A stretch of 41,290 nucleotides of DNA. Origin: Gammaproteobacteria bacterium. Lineage in GTDB: Bacteria; Pseudomonadota; Gammaproteobacteria; Pseudomonadales; Azotimanducaceae. The stretch is from positions 1 through 41,290 of the forward strand of contig REEU01000181.1 of the NCBI GenBank assembly GCA_007694905.1, in the 5' to 3' direction. The notes beneath the pieces are model-generated. The model was not told the DNA's origin. It worked only from the letters and a program-made list of their open reading frames with translations, and made no database searches. Position numbers and translations under genes: made by a program. This document shows positions 18,439 through 28,507 of the stretch, piece after piece (position 1 is the stretch's first letter; the number at the start of each line of letters is the position of its first letter).

Positions 18439-19272
18439 TCAGCCCGGAAAGGCGCGGACGTCGCCGTGGAACAAGGCCATGAGTTCGGCGCCGGGTTCCG
18501 CGGCGCGCATGAACGTCTCGCCGATGAGAAAGGCGTGAATCCCTGCCCCGCGCAGACGAGCCACGTCGTCGCGATCGCGAATGCCGCTTTCTGTCACCAG
18601 GATCCTGCCTTCGCCTTTCTGATCCCGTGACGAATCGAGTTGCGCCTTCAATTCGAGGCTCGTCTCGATATGCGTCTCGAAGGTGCGCAGATTGCGGTTG
18701 TTGACGCCGACCAGCGCCGTGCGGAGCGTCAGCGCCCGCTTGAGTTCCTCGCCATCGTGCACCTCGACCAGTACGTCGAGCCCGGCCGCTTCGGCGCAGC
18801 CCTCAAGGTCGGCGAGTTGCCCATCGCCGAGCGCCGCGACGATCAGCAGGATGCAGTCCGCACCCAGTGCGCGGGCCTCCCACACCTGCCAGGGATCGAT
18901 GGTGAAGTCCTTGCGCAGCACCGGCAGAGCGCAGGCCGCGCGGGCGGCCTGGAGATGCTCGGGCGCGCCCTGGAAATAGTCCCGGTCAGTGAGCACCGAC
19001 AGGCAGGCGGCGCCGCCGGCGGCGTAGCTCGCCGCATGGCTGGGCGGGTCGAAGTCGCTGCGGATGACGCCCTTGCTGGGCGATGCGCGCTTGATCTCGG
19101 CAATCACCGCCGGCGATCCGGCATCGATCCGCGAAGCCAATGCCGCGGCGAAGCCCCGCGCGGGATCCGCATCCCTGGCACGCAGTATCATGTCGTTCAG
19201 CGGAATCCGTGCCTGTCCCGCTGCCACTTCCTCGCGCTTGGTCGCGAGAATCTTTTCGAGTATGTCAGCCAT
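18439..19272 (-). CDS. trpC: Indole-3-glycerol phosphate synthase
   Basis: TrpC closes CdRP to indole-3-glycerol phosphate in tryptophan synthesis. The 277-residue TIM-barrel shows the N-terminal helix [17 protein letters not shown], catalytic [14 protein letters not shown] (Lys), the second catalytic region [35 protein letters not shown] and [10 protein letters not shown]. It is a stand-alone enzyme, not fused to TrpF as in E. coli. It is the last gene of the trpEGDC group, 7 bases after trpD, and its 3' end abuts the repeat block at 18172-18431. Confidence 0.96.
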   Translation of the reverse strand: MADILEKILATKREEVAAGQARIPLNDMILRARDADPARGFAAALASRIDAGSPAVIAEIKRASPSKGVIRSDFDPPSHAASYAAGGAACLSVLTDRDYFQGAPEHLQAARAACALPVLRKDFTIDPWQVWEARALGADCILLIVAALGDGQLADLEGCAEAAGLDVLVEVHDGEELKRALTLRTALVGVNNRNLRTFETHIETSLELKAQLDSSRDQKGEGRILVTESGIRDRDDVARLRGAGIHAFLIGETFMRAAEPGAELMALFHGDVRAFPG

Positions 19273-19279
19273 GACCGTG

Positions 19280-20302
19280 TCAGTCCTCGCCCATCAGCGA
19301 ACTGATGCGCACGAGTTCGTCGAGACGCTCCCGGGCCAGTCCCGCGGCGATTGCGTCCTGCGCCATTGTGATGCCGTTAGCGAGCGATAACGCGACACCG
19401 GAGGCGTAGATTGCAGCGCCCGCATTGAACGCGACCATGTCCGTGGCCGGTCCCTTTCCGGCCAGCGCCGCTTGAACGAGCTTAAGGCTCTCGGCGGGTG
19501 ACTCCGCACGCAGTGCCTCGAGCGGCGCGCGGTCGAGACCGAACTGCTCCGGTGTGACGTCGTACTCGCTGAGCGTGCCGTCTTGCAACTCAATGACATG
19601 GGTCGGACCGTCGATTGCAATTTCATCGAGCCCGCTGTCGGCATGGACCACCAGCACGTGCCGGCTTCCGAGCGCCTGAAGCACCTCTGCCAGTGGGCGC
19701 TGCCAGACTCGATCGAACACGCCGAGCACCTGATTGGGTGCGCCGGCCGGGTTCGTCAGTGGACCTAACACATTAAAGATGGTGCGCACGCCGAGTTCCT
19801 TCCGCGCCGGTCCCACATGCTTCATGGCTGCGTGGTGGCGCTGGGCGAACAGGAAGCCGACGCCCACCTCGCTGATGCAGCGCGCCACCTGCTCCGGGGT
19901 CAGCGCCAGATTCACGCCGGCGGCTTCGAGTACGTCTGCAGAGCCGCTGGCGCTGGTCATGCCGCGATTGCCGTGCTTGGCGACGTGGGCCCCGGCGGCG
20001 GCCGTCACGAACGCCGCTGCCGTGGAGACGTTGAACAGCTTCTTGCCGCTGCCGCCGGTGCCGCAGGTGTCCACCAGATGGGGTACGTCTACCTGCACCC
20101 GCGTCGCCAGTTCGCGCATGGCTTCGGCGGCACCGGTGATCTCGGCCACGGTCTCACCCTTGGCGCGCAGCGCGATGAGCACGCCACCCACCTGGGCCGG
20201 CGTGGCGGCCCCCGTCATCAACGTTTCGATGAGCGCGCGGGCATCGTTGCGACCGAGGTCGCGGCCGGCGAGCAGGGTCTCGAGGGCGTCTTTGATCTGC
20301 AT
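19280..20302 (-). CDS. trpD: Anthranilate phosphoribosyltransferase
   Basis: TrpD transfers phosphoribose from PRPP to anthranilate. The 340-residue protein has the expected [20 protein letters not shown] start of the PRPP site (residues about 79-98), [19 protein letters not shown], the anthranilate-side [20 protein letters not shown], and [10 protein letters not shown]. It is unfused to TrpG, unlike the E. coli arrangement. It lies 8 bases after trpG in the same transcription unit. Confidence 0.97.
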   Translation of the reverse strand: MQIKDALETLLAGRDLGRNDARALIETLMTGAATPAQVGGVLIALRAKGETVAEITGAAEAMRELATRVQVDVPHLVDTCGTGGSGKKLFNVSTAAAFVTAAAGAHVAKHGNRGMTSASGSADVLEAAGVNLALTPEQVARCISEVGVGFLFAQRHHAAMKHVGPARKELGVRTIFNVLGPLTNPAGAPNQVLGVFDRVWQRPLAEVLQALGSRHVLVVHADSGLDEIAIDGPTHVIELQDGTLSEYDVTPEQFGLDRAPLEALRAESPAESLKLVQAALAGKGPATDMVAFNAGAAIYASGVALSLANGITMAQDAIAAGLARERLDELVRISSLMGED

Positions 20303-20310
20303 CGGGACTC

Positions 20311-20922
<612 letters not shown>

Positions 20923-20923
20923 G

Positions 20924-22423
20924 TCACTCGTCCTCCAGGGCCAGGCCGCGCTCGGCGAGCGCCGCGGCGCGGAACATGGCGCGCCCCTTGTTCATGCTTT
21001 CCTTCCACTCCAGCCGCGAGATGGAGTCCGCCACCACGCCGCCGCCGGCCTGGATGTGGAGCATGCCGTCCTTGAGCACGGCGGTGCGAATGGCGATGGC
21101 CGTGTCCATGTTGCCGTTCCAGGCGAGATAGCCCACCGCGCCGCCGTAGATGCAGCGCCGTACCGGCTCGAGTTCGTCGATGATCTCCATGGCGCGAATC
21201 TTCGGCGCGCCGGACAGTGTCCCCACCGGCAGGGTGGCGCGCAGCACGTCCAGCGCGGTCGCGCCTTCGCGCAATTGTCCGACCACGTTGGAGGAGATGT
21301 GCATGACGTGGGAGTAGCGTTCGATGACCATCTGTTCGGTGACTTCGACGCTGCCGGTGGCCGCGACCCGACCGACGTCGTTGCGCCCGAGATCGATGAG
21401 CATCAGGTGCTCGGCAATTTCCTTCGGGTCCGCGAGCAGCTCCGCCTCCATGGCCTGATCCTCCTCCTCCGTGTGTCCGCGGCGCCGGGTTCCGGCCAGC
21501 GGCCGGTTGGTGATCACGCCGTCCTCCACCCGGGCGAGGATCTCCGGGGAACTGGACACGATCTGGAAGGCATCGAGATCCATGAAGTACATGTAGGGCG
21601 AGGGGTTGAGGCTGCGCAGGGCCCGGTAGAGGTCGATGGGCGGTGCGGCGAACGGCACCGACATGCGCTGGGACAGCACCACCTGCATGACGTCACCGGC
21701 TCGGGTGTACTCGCGAATGCGCTCCACCGATTCCATGAAGGCATCGCGGCCGAACCCGGAGACGAAATCCGCCTCGTCCAGCGTCGGTCCGTTGCCACGG
21801 GGGCGATCCCGGGTGACGTCCTCGGGAATCGGCGCCGCCAGCCCCCGGGCGATGTGCCCGAGATGCTGCCGGGTCACCGCCAACGCATCGGGTTCGGCCG
21901 GATCCGCGTGGCTGATCAGGGTCATGCGGCCGCGCAGGTTGTCGAACACGATGACGTCATTGGACACCATCAGCAGGATGTCCGGCGTGCCGAGCTCGTC
22001 CGGAGGCGACGTGGCCGCCAGCCGAGGCTCCACGTAACGGACGCTGTCATAGCTGAAGTAGCCCACCAGCCCGCCGCTGAACCGTGGCAGGCCCGGCAGC
22101 TCAGGGACCCGATAGCGGGCCTGGAACTCGGCCACGAACGCCAGCGGGTCCTCGCGTTCGAGTTCCTCCACCACGGCTCCGTCCGTTTCCACGGTGATGC
22201 GGGTCCGGTGGACCCGGAGCAGCGTGCGCGCCGGCAGGCCGATGATGGAGTAGCGGCCCCATTTCTCCCCACCGTGGGCGGATTCGAGCAGATAGGAGTA
22301 GGGCCCGCGGGCCAGCTTCAGGTAGACGGACAGCGGCGTATCGAGATCGGCCGGGACGTCCCGGGTGATCGGAATGCGGTTATAACCCGCGCTGACGAGC
22401 GCATCGAATTCGGCTGGGGTCAT
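20924..22423 (-). CDS. trpE: Anthranilate synthase component I
   Basis: TrpE converts chorismate to anthranilate. The 499-residue protein shows the N-terminal [20 protein letters not shown] block (the LLES serine is the tryptophan feedback site of the family), then the chorismate domain with [57 protein letters not shown] and [21 protein letters not shown] 22421-22423 is preceded by GAAGGG seven bases away. A possible leader peptide with a terminal Trp codon lies upstream at 22509-22550. trpE-trpG-trpD-trpC form one minus-strand run with gaps of 1 to 8 bases. Confidence 0.97.
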   Translation of the reverse strand: MTPAEFDALVSAGYNRIPITRDVPADLDTPLSVYLKLARGPYSYLLESAHGGEKWGRYSIIGLPARTLLRVHRTRITVETDGAVVEELEREDPLAFVAEFQARYRVPELPGLPRFSGGLVGYFSYDSVRYVEPRLAATSPPDELGTPDILLMVSNDVIVFDNLRGRMTLISHADPAEPDALAVTRQHLGHIARGLAAPIPEDVTRDRPRGNGPTLDEADFVSGFGRDAFMESVERIREYTRAGDVMQVVLSQRMSVPFAAPPIDLYRALRSLNPSPYMYFMDLDAFQIVSSSPEILARVEDGVITNRPLAGTRRRGHTEEEDQAMEAELLADPKEIAEHLMLIDLGRNDVGRVAATGSVEVTEQMVIERYSHVMHISSNVVGQLREGATALDVLRATLPVGTLSGAPKIRAMEIIDELEPVRRCIYGGAVGYLAWNGNMDTAIAIRTAVLKDGMLHIQAGGGVVADSISRLEWKESMNKGRAMFRAAALAERGLALEDE

Positions 22424-22435
22424 GACGTGGCCCTT

Positions 22436-22506
22436 CGGTCCCTGGTGGTATTCGCTGGACGTGCACGGACGGCCGGAACGACGTCGAGGGTCGCCGGCAG
22501 GGACCG
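22436..22506 (-). promoter_or_regulatory. Candidate trp leader hairpin
   Basis: On the minus strand CGGTCCCTG (plus 22498-22506) and CAGGGACCG (plus 22436-22444) are exact complements enclosing a second stem, GCCGGCGAC with GTCG-TT-CCGGC. The outer distal arm touches the trpE Shine-Dalgarno GAAGGG (22431-22436), and the proximal arm starts 2 bases after the putative leader stop. A ribosome held at the leader's Trp codon would cover the proximal arm. No T-tract is present, so translational control or Rho is more likely than an intrinsic attenuator. Confidence 0.4.
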
Positions 22507-22508
22507 CT

Positions 22509-22550
22509 TCACCATCGTGCGGGAAGCGCGTTGTCCTTGGTCGGTGTCAT
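22509..22550 (-). CDS. Possible trp leader peptide
   Basis: A 13-codon open frame reads [13 protein letters not shown], with the Trp codon directly before the TGA. GGAAG lies about 8 bases upstream. It is located 86 bases before trpE and immediately precedes the hairpin at 22436-22506. One Trp is fewer than the two or more of classic attenuators, so chance is a real alternative. Confidence 0.35.
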   Translation of the reverse strand: MTPTKDNALPARW

Positions 22551-22566
22551 CCGGGACTTCCGGGGC

Positions 22567-22572
22567 CTTATA
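22567..22572 (-). promoter_or_regulatory. Candidate -10 box for trpE
   Basis: TATAAG on the minus strand, within CTTATAAGG, matches five of six consensus positions and lies just 3' of the gph stop. The best -35 candidates at 16-17 bases (TTTTAG, GTTTTA) are poor. A start here would give a leader RNA beginning just before the possible leader peptide at 22550. Confidence 0.3.
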
Positions 22573-22588
22573 AGAAGGAGCGGCGAGA

Positions 22589-23248
22589 CTAAAACAGCGT
22601 CAGGATCGAATCAACAACCCGGTCGGCGCCGGCGTCGTGGATATTCTCGCCGTGATTGTAGCCATAGCTGACGCAGATCACCGGCATGCCTGCATTGCGC
22701 GCGGCGCGGATGTCGGTGATGGAGTCGCCCACCATGAGCGTGCGTGCCGGGTCGCCGCCGAGGCGTCGGCAGGCTTCGAACAGGGGTTCCGGATCCGGTT
22801 TGCGCACGGGCAGGGTGTCGCCACCGACCACGGTACCGAAATGCTCGGCAAGACCGAGCGCCTCAAGCAGCTGCCGGGACAGACCTTCGTACTTGTTGGT
22901 GACACAACCGAGCGCGATGCCCCGCTCGCGCAGCAGCGCGAGGCTCTCCACTACACCCGGATAAGGCCGGGAACGGTCGGCGATGTGTGCGCTGTAGTAG
23001 GCGATGAAGTCCGCAAACAGTGTGTCGATGTCGTGCACCGCTTCGTCTTCCGGATACAGCTCGGCCAGGGCGCGCTCGATGAGCAGCCGTGCACCGCCGC
23101 CGACGAATTTGCGCACCAGTGCTTCGTCCACCGTCTCATGGCCGTGACGGGACAGCGTGGCCTCCAGCGCCCCGTGCAGGTCCGGCGCGCTGTCCACCAG
23201 CGTGCCGTCCAGATCCAGCAGCCAGGTCCGATAGGGGTCGATGCGCAT
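22589..23248 (-). CDS. gph: HAD phosphatase, phosphoglycolate phosphatase (Gph) type
   Basis: The 219-residue cytosolic HAD enzyme shows motif I LLDLDGTLVDSAPD (nucleophile Asp near residue 12), motif II VTNK, motif III KPDPEP and motif IV MVGDSITDI, with an alpha-helical cap between. Gph removes phosphoglycolate formed in DNA repair. Its ATG overlaps the rpe stop (TGATG), as in the rpe-gph order of E. coli. Because amgK and murU lie immediately upstream, a role as MupP, the Gph-like MurNAc-6-phosphate phosphatase of the same recycling pathway in Pseudomonas, is an alternative that the sequence cannot exclude. Confidence 0.88.
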   Translation of the reverse strand: MRIDPYRTWLLDLDGTLVDSAPDLHGALEATLSRHGHETVDEALVRKFVGGGARLLIERALAELYPEDEAVHDIDTLFADFIAYYSAHIADRSRPYPGVVESLALLRERGIALGCVTNKYEGLSRQLLEALGLAEHFGTVVGGDTLPVRKPDPEPLFEACRRLGGDPARTLMVGDSITDIRAARNAGMPVICVSYGYNHGENIHDAGADRVVDSILTLF

Positions 23249-23931
23249 CAGGCAGTCGTCGTCCTGGCTGTAGCCAGTGCGGCGCGCATCTCCCTGATGG
23301 TGGCAGCGTAGTCGTCGCTGCCGAAGATCGCGGAGCCGGCGACGAAGGTGTCCGCACCGGCCCGGGCCACGTCGGCGATGTTGTGGACGCCGATGCCGCC
23401 GTCCACCTCCAGCCGCACGGGCTGCTCGAGCTTGTCCAGCAGCGCCCGTGCCGCGGCGACCTTCTCCAGGGTGCGCGGAATGAATTTCTGGCCGCCGAAG
23501 CCCGGGTTCACCGACATCAGCAGTACCATGTCCAGATCACCGTCCACCCAGCGCAGATGATCCAGCGGCGTGGCCGGGTTGAAGACGAGCCCCGACTTGC
23601 AGCCGCCTTCGCGAATGCGGGCCAGGGAGCGGTGGACATGCTCGCTGGCTTCGGGATGGAAGGTGATCCAGGTCGCGCCGGCCTCGATGAAGTCCTCGAT
23701 CAGGCGATCCACCGGCTGCACCATGAGATGGACGTCGATGTCGGCGGTGACGCCGTGCTTGCGCAGGGCCTTGCAGACCATGGGGCCGATGGTCAGGTTC
23801 GGCACGTAGTGATTGTCCATGACGTCGAAGTGGACCATGTCGGCGCCCGCCGCGAGCACCGCGTCCACCTCTGCGCCGAGACGGGCGAAGTCCGCCGACA
23901 GAATCGATGGCGCTATGCGGTAGTCAGTCAC
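23248..23931 (-). CDS. rpe: Ribulose-phosphate 3-epimerase
   Basis: Rpe interconverts ribulose-5-phosphate and xylulose-5-phosphate in the pentose phosphate pathway. The 227-residue TIM-barrel shows [14 protein letters not shown], the metal-binding [54 protein letters not shown] and [13 protein letters not shown] start at 23931 is chosen because AGGAGA lies a few bases upstream and the conserved DYRIAPS strand starts right after it; an ATG further upstream would add an unrelated leader. It lies 53 bases after murU and overlaps gph. Confidence 0.95.
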   Translation of the reverse strand: MTDYRIAPSILSADFARLGAEVDAVLAAGADMVHFDVMDNHYVPNLTIGPMVCKALRKHGVTADIDVHLMVQPVDRLIEDFIEAGATWITFHPEASEHVHRSLARIREGGCKSGLVFNPATPLDHLRWVDGDLDMVLLMSVNPGFGGQKFIPRTLEKVAAARALLDKLEQPVRLEVDGGIGVHNIADVARAGADTFVAGSAIFGSDDYAATIREMRAALATARTTTA

Positions 23932-23984
23932 GGTCTTCTCCTGTCCGGGCCCGCCACGCCGAATGGTGTCGGGCCGTTCGTTGA

Positions 23985-24671
23985 TCAAGTGGATGCGAGG
24001 CGCGAGCGTAGATCAGCCAGCCGTTCGAGGGTCCCGATATCCTCCCACAGGCCGGTGTGGACTTCGGCGCTCACCTGCCCCGCGGCCATTGCCGCTTCCA
24101 GCACAGGGCGCAGCGGCCGGAAGCCTGGTGCCAGGCCTTCGAACAGCGCCGGATGGTAGCGCGCCATGCCTGCGTACGTCAGGCTGCCCGGGCCGTCGTT
24201 GCGCAGCCGGTGGCAGCCGTCGATGGCCGCGCCGAGGTCGAAATCCCCCCGTTCCTGCCACGGGGGCCGCGGCACCATCAGCAGATGCGCCAGGATGCCG
24301 TCGGCCAGCTTCGAAAGCCCCGTGAGATCAAAGTCGCTGTAGACGTCACCGTTCACCAGCAGGAACGGTTCCGTGCCGAGCCAGGGCAAGGCCGCACGGA
24401 TGCCGCCTGCTGTCTCCAGCAGTTCCGGTTCCTCGGAGTAGATGATCTCGACGCCGAAGCGCTCCCCTTGCCCCAGGCGACGTCGCAGCGCAGCCCCGAG
24501 ATGGTGCAGATTGATCACGACCCGCTCGACGCCCACCGCCGCCAGCTGCGCCAGCTGATGTTCGATCAGCGTCCGTCCGGCCACCTCGATCAGTGGTTTC
24601 GGGACGGCCGCGGTCAGCGGCAGCAGGCGGGTCCCCCGGCCCGCAGCGAGGATCATGGCCGTCCGGGTCAT
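23985..24671 (-). CDS. murU: N-acetylmuramate alpha-1-phosphate uridylyltransferase
   Basis: MurU makes UDP-MurNAc from MurNAc-1-phosphate and UTP in peptidoglycan recycling, by-passing the fosfomycin-sensitive MurA step. The 228-residue nucleotidyltransferase shows the signature [15 protein letters not shown] (residues 6-20), [42 protein letters not shown] (metal Asp) and [10 protein letters not shown] at the end, as in sugar-phosphate nucleotidylyltransferases. Its start overlaps the amgK stop (ATGA). The specific assignment rests on the amgK partner and length; a general sugar nucleotidyltransferase is the fallback. Confidence 0.9.
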   Translation of the reverse strand: MTRTAMILAAGRGTRLLPLTAAVPKPLIEVAGRTLIEHQLAQLAAVGVERVVINLHHLGAALRRRLGQGERFGVEIIYSEEPELLETAGGIRAALPWLGTEPFLLVNGDVYSDFDLTGLSKLADGILAHLLMVPRPPWQERGDFDLGAAIDGCHRLRNDGPGSLTYAGMARYHPALFEGLAPGFRPLRPVLEAAMAAGQVSAEVHTGLWEDIGTLERLADLRSRLAST

Positions 24672-25726
24672 GACGCCGCCCGATGCCGTGCCAGGACCGC
24701 GGGAAGAACCGGCTCGATCTCGCTGGCAAGCCAGCGGCCCAGCGCCTCGGTTTCCGGATACCGGGGCAGCACTTCGGCGAGGTGCGCGAGCACCCGCGGC
24801 ATGGCGTCGAAGTAGTGGGTCTGGCCCCGGGTCAGCGCGACCCGGGCAAAGATCCCCAGCGCCTTGAGATGGCGCTGGGCGCCGCAGAGGTCGAATCCGC
24901 GCACGAACGCAGATTCATCCTCGAGGCCCGGAACCCCTGCCGCCCGGGCTGCCTCCAGGTAGTCGCCGCGCAGCGCCCGCACCTCGGCTTCGGGCCAGCG
25001 CAGATAGCAGTCACGGAGCAGCGACACCAAGTCGTAGCATACGGGCCCGGCGTGCACGTCCTGGAAGTCCACCAGGCCGAGTACCTGCTCTCCGCCATGC
25101 TCCAGCAGCAGCAGGTTGCGGGAGTGGTAGTCCAGGTACACGCAGGCTCGGGGCTGGGCCAGCGCGGTGGCCGTCAGCGCGGCGACCGTATCCGCCCAGG
25201 TAGCGTCCGGTGGCAGATGCTGCAGCAGACCCTGGGCGAACCAGTCCCGGAACAGACCGAGCTCACGCTCGAGCCGGGCGCGGTCGTAGGCAGGCACGCT
25301 GGGCGGATCGTCGCGACCGGCGCACTGGAAGCGGATCAGGGTCGTGATGGCGAGCCGATACAGGTCGCGGCGACCGGCCGCATCCGTGTTGGCCAGGGCC
25401 GTACCGAGCAGGTGGTCGCCGAGGTCCTCGAGCAGCATGAAGCCCTGCTGTGGGTCGGCTGCGTGCACCTCGGGTGCGTGCAGGCCATGCTTGCGGAGCC
25501 AGGGCGCGAGGGCGAGGAAAGCAGCGTTGTTCTCCGTTTCCGGCGGCGCGTCCATCAGCACCAGCGGTCCTGCATCGGTGATGATGCGGGTGAACCGGCG
25601 CGTACTCGCTTCAGCGGTGAGTGGCATGGGCTTGGCGATCTGCCGCCGCTCCATGGCGGCAAGGGTGCTCTCAAGCCAGGCCTCGCGCGCCGCCGCGCGT
25701 TGCGCCGCCTCCATCGTATGCTCCAT
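24668..25726 (-). CDS. amgK: N-acetylmuramate/N-acetylglucosamine 1-kinase (AmgK)
   Basis: AmgK phosphorylates the anomeric carbon of MurNAc and GlcNAc, feeding MurU. The 352-residue protein has the aminoglycoside-phosphotransferase fold: ASTRRFTRI and LVLMDAPPE in the N-lobe, FMLLEDLGDHLLG, the catalytic loop YLDYHSRNLLLL near residue 200 (catalytic Asp and Asn kept, with Tyr where kinases of this group often have His), and the metal loop GLVDFQDVHAGPVCYDLVSL. ATG 25726 (MEHTMEAAQ) is chosen; ATG 25714 is also possible. It is divergent from lptD over 210 bases, an order also known in Pseudomonas. Confidence 0.9.
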   Translation of the reverse strand: MEHTMEAAQRAAAREAWLESTLAAMERRQIAKPMPLTAEASTRRFTRIITDAGPLVLMDAPPETENNAAFLALAPWLRKHGLHAPEVHAADPQQGFMLLEDLGDHLLGTALANTDAAGRRDLYRLAITTLIRFQCAGRDDPPSVPAYDRARLERELGLFRDWFAQGLLQHLPPDATWADTVAALTATALAQPRACVYLDYHSRNLLLLEHGGEQVLGLVDFQDVHAGPVCYDLVSLLRDCYLRWPEAEVRALRGDYLEAARAAGVPGLEDESAFVRGFDLCGAQRHLKALGIFARVALTRGQTHYFDAMPRVLAHLAEVLPRYPETEALGRWLASEIEPVLPAVLARHRAAS

Positions 25727-25936
25727 CGGGTTCGTCAGTCTGCGGCTGCGGATGATAGCACCGGCCACTCAGCCGGAACGGCGTTCGCCGTGTCCATCCG
25801 TGCGCAGCGCCTAGGCCCCCGGGCATCCCTGCCGTATCATGCCCGCTGACATGGCTCGACCGCCCTTGTGATGGTGGGCTCGCTGGGCGAACCCGCGAGT
25901 CCGGTCTGCCCCTGCCACCTTGGTCCAGGATTCCAG

Positions 25937-28507
25937 ATGGTGTTGTTTTCGCTCTCCCCGCGCCTGCTCCCAGTGGTCCCGGTACTGTTGTCGACGCTCC
26001 TGCTGCTGCCGGCGGACGAAGCGCGCGCCGCGTCCCAGTGGCAATGCCGGACCGGGCCAGATGGCGAGTGGCAATGCGACCCGGCTGAGCTCGACTCCGG
26101 TCCCTACGAGCGTGACCGGGTTGCGCCCATCTACCGGCGCCCCCAGACCACCTCGACGGAACGCAGCGAAGAGCCGCAGCGACGGGTGTTCGGACAGACG
26201 ATCCAACAGGCTGAGCTCACCTGGGTCCCGCGGCAGGCGCTGCCGGCGGCGACCCGCGAGACCATTCCCGAGTGGTGCGGGGGTGCCTACCAGGAGCAGT
26301 TGCTGGTGGAAGCGGAGCTCGGAGCCGATCTGGATCCGAACCGCGTGAACATCAGTGCCCTCGAGGTGGACTACGTGATGGGCGAGTCGGGCTCGCTGGA
26401 CGGGCGCGTGCAGGCGCGTCAGGGGCAGCGCCGAGCCACCGCCCGCTCTGCCCACTTTGAGGAGGTCAACCAGACCTTCGTGCTCGAGGGTGATGTCCGC
26501 ATGCAGGAGCCGGGGGCCCTGCTCTTGGGCCGGCGTGCCAGCGTCAATCTGCTGGACGGCGACGCTGAGATCGATAACGCCCGCTTCGTTTTCTACGAGG
26601 GAAGTTACCGCGGCTCCGCAGACAGGCTGGAGCGCAAGGACGGCGTCATCCGGGTCGAGAACGCCCGCTTCACCCGTTGCGCGCCGGGCGACGACTCCTG
26701 GCAGGTGATCGCCGGCCGGGTCGAGATTCCCGAGGACGGCAAGGTGGCGCGAGCCCGCAATGCGCGCCTGAACGTCGGCCGCGTGCCGGTGTTCTGGACG
26801 CCCTACCTGCAGTTTCCGCTGACCAGCGAGCGCCAGAGTGGTTTCCTGATGCCCTCCGTCGGCTACTCCTCGGAGAGTGGCTTCGACCTGGCCATTCCCT
26901 ATTACCTGAACCTGGCCCCCAACTACGACGCCACGGTGACGCCACGCATCCTCACCGATCGTGGTTTCCTGGCGGAGGCCGAGTTCCGGCACATGACCCG
27001 CAGCATGGTCAATGTCCTCGGCGGCGCCTACATGCCCGCAGACGACAACTATGATGGGCGCTTCTCCTTCTCTGAGTTCCGCGAGCGCGTCGAGGGTGGG
27101 CTGGAGCCACCGGGGACCTTCGACGCCAGTGAGCGTTGGCTGGTGCAGTTCCGCCACTCCGGGTCCTGGTTCGACGGCTTCACCACGGACGTGGATTTCG
27201 CCGAGGTCAGCGACGACGACTACTTCCGGGATCTCGGCACCGATCTGACGGTCAATGCCCGCTCCGAAATCGACCGTTCCGCGCGCATGCGCCTGCGCCG
27301 CGGTGGCTTCCAGGCGCAGCTCTGGGCGCAGGATCTGCAGGTTCTGGAGCCGGGTGAGCGGGACGCCTACCGGCGTCTGCCTCAGTTCGACATGAGCTGG
27401 TTCGCCCGCCCCGGCGACTTCCCGCTGGTGGCTGGAATCGACGCCCAGTACGCCCGTTTCGACCGCAGTGACGATGACGTCCTCGGCTTCGAGGCCATCA
27501 CCGGTGATCGTACGCACGTCGTGCCGCGGCTGCGCCTGCCCATCGAGCGGGGCTGGGGTTGGTTCATCGCCGACGCCGCCTACCACTACACCCGCTACGA
27601 CCTGAGCGACACGCCGGACGGCTTCGATGACTCACCGACACGCTCGTTGCCGGCCGCCAGCGTCGATCTCGGTCTGCGCTTCGAGCGCGACACCCTGCTC
27701 GGTGGCACGCCGCTGCTGCAGACGCTGGAGCCGCGGCTTTACTACCTCTACGTGGACGAAGCAAACCAGAGCGAGCTGCCGCTGTTCGACACCACTGAGC
27801 TCACGTTCGGCAGCATGCAACTGTTCCGCGAGAACCGCTTCGCCGGCGTTGACCGCATCAACGACGCCAATCAGCTCACCGCGGCGCTGACCTCGCGCAT
27901 GATCTCGCGCGCGGACGGCGAGGAACTCCTGCAGGCCACCGTGGGTCGAATACTTTACTTCGACGATCGTGATGTCAGTCTCAGCGGCAATCCGGAGGAC
28001 GTACAGACCTCCAGCAGTTCCGGTTGGGTCACGGAGTTGGCCATGCGCGTCGGGGCCGGTATGGACGCACGCGCCCTGTGGGTGTGGAACGCACCGGACA
28101 GGGAGCAGCGTCAGCGCAGCTTTCAGCTGCGCTACCGGCCCGACGCTCGGCGGGTGTTCAGCTTCGGCTACCGCAAGCGCGGTGACGACATCGCTCAGCT
28201 CGACGCCGGCATCGTCTGGCCGCTGTCTACTCAGGTGTCCATGCTGGGTCGCTACTTCTACGATCTGGAGGAGAGCCGTGTGATCGAAACGTTCGGTGGC
28301 CTGCAGTACGATGACTGCTGCTGGCGCGTCCGCCTGGTGGGCCGGCAGTTCCGCCGTCCCTCCCGCGGGCTCCAGCCCACCGACACCGAGACGGGCATCT
28401 TCGTCGAGGTGGTGATGAAGGGGCTGGCCGGATTCGACGGCGGCCTGAATTCGATTCTCGAACAGGGTATTCGTGGCTACCGGGAGCATCCTCTCAATGA
28501 CATCTGA
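25937..28507 (+). CDS. lptD: LPS-assembly outer membrane protein LptD
   Basis: LptD is the outer-membrane barrel that, with the LptE lipoprotein, inserts lipopolysaccharide into the outer leaflet. The 856-residue product has a signal peptide (1-34, ending DEARAA), a periplasmic OstA-like jellyroll (about 125-250; FVLEGDVRMQEPGALLLGRR), and a large barrel (PVFWTPYLQFPLTSERQSGF, YLNLAPNYDATVTPRIL). Cysteines occur in an N-terminal group and as the adjacent pair in YDDCCWRVRLVGRQF near residue 793, matching the interdomain disulfides of E. coli LptD. ATG 25937 has AGGA six bases upstream; the frame extends further but without a signal-like start. surA begins inside its 3' end. Confidence 0.95.
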   Translation: MVLFSLSPRLLPVVPVLLSTLLLLPADEARAASQWQCRTGPDGEWQCDPAELDSGPYERDRVAPIYRRPQTTSTERSEEPQRRVFGQTIQQAELTWVPRQALPAATRETIPEWCGGAYQEQLLVEAELGADLDPNRVNISALEVDYVMGESGSLDGRVQARQGQRRATARSAHFEEVNQTFVLEGDVRMQEPGALLLGRRASVNLLDGDAEIDNARFVFYEGSYRGSADRLERKDGVIRVENARFTRCAPGDDSWQVIAGRVEIPEDGKVARARNARLNVGRVPVFWTPYLQFPLTSERQSGFLMPSVGYSSESGFDLAIPYYLNLAPNYDATVTPRILTDRGFLAEAEFRHMTRSMVNVLGGAYMPADDNYDGRFSFSEFRERVEGGLEPPGTFDASERWLVQFRHSGSWFDGFTTDVDFAEVSDDDYFRDLGTDLTVNARSEIDRSARMRLRRGGFQAQLWAQDLQVLEPGERDAYRRLPQFDMSWFARPGDFPLVAGIDAQYARFDRSDDDVLGFEAITGDRTHVVPRLRLPIERGWGWFIADAAYHYTRYDLSDTPDGFDDSPTRSLPAASVDLGLRFERDTLLGGTPLLQTLEPRLYYLYVDEANQSELPLFDTTELTFGSMQLFRENRFAGVDRINDANQLTAALTSRMISRADGEELLQATVGRILYFDDRDVSLSGNPEDVQTSSSSGWVTELAMRVGAGMDARALWVWNAPDREQRQRSFQLRYRPDARRVFSFGYRKRGDDIAQLDAGIVWPLSTQVSMLGRYFYDLEESRVIETFGGLQYDDCCWRVRLVGRQFRRPSRGLQPTDTETGIFVEVVMKGLAGFDGGLNSILEQGIRGYREHPLNDI

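Noticed and set aside
18202-18630. Open frame with internally repeated peptide between crp and trpC
   Set aside because: The peptide repeat is just translation of the non-coding repeat copies B and C; it has no ribosome site and runs into trpC antisense.
25811-27586. Minus-strand open frame of 591 codons
   Set aside because: Antisense to the first two thirds of lptD; no signal peptide or domain, so a shadow of the real gene.
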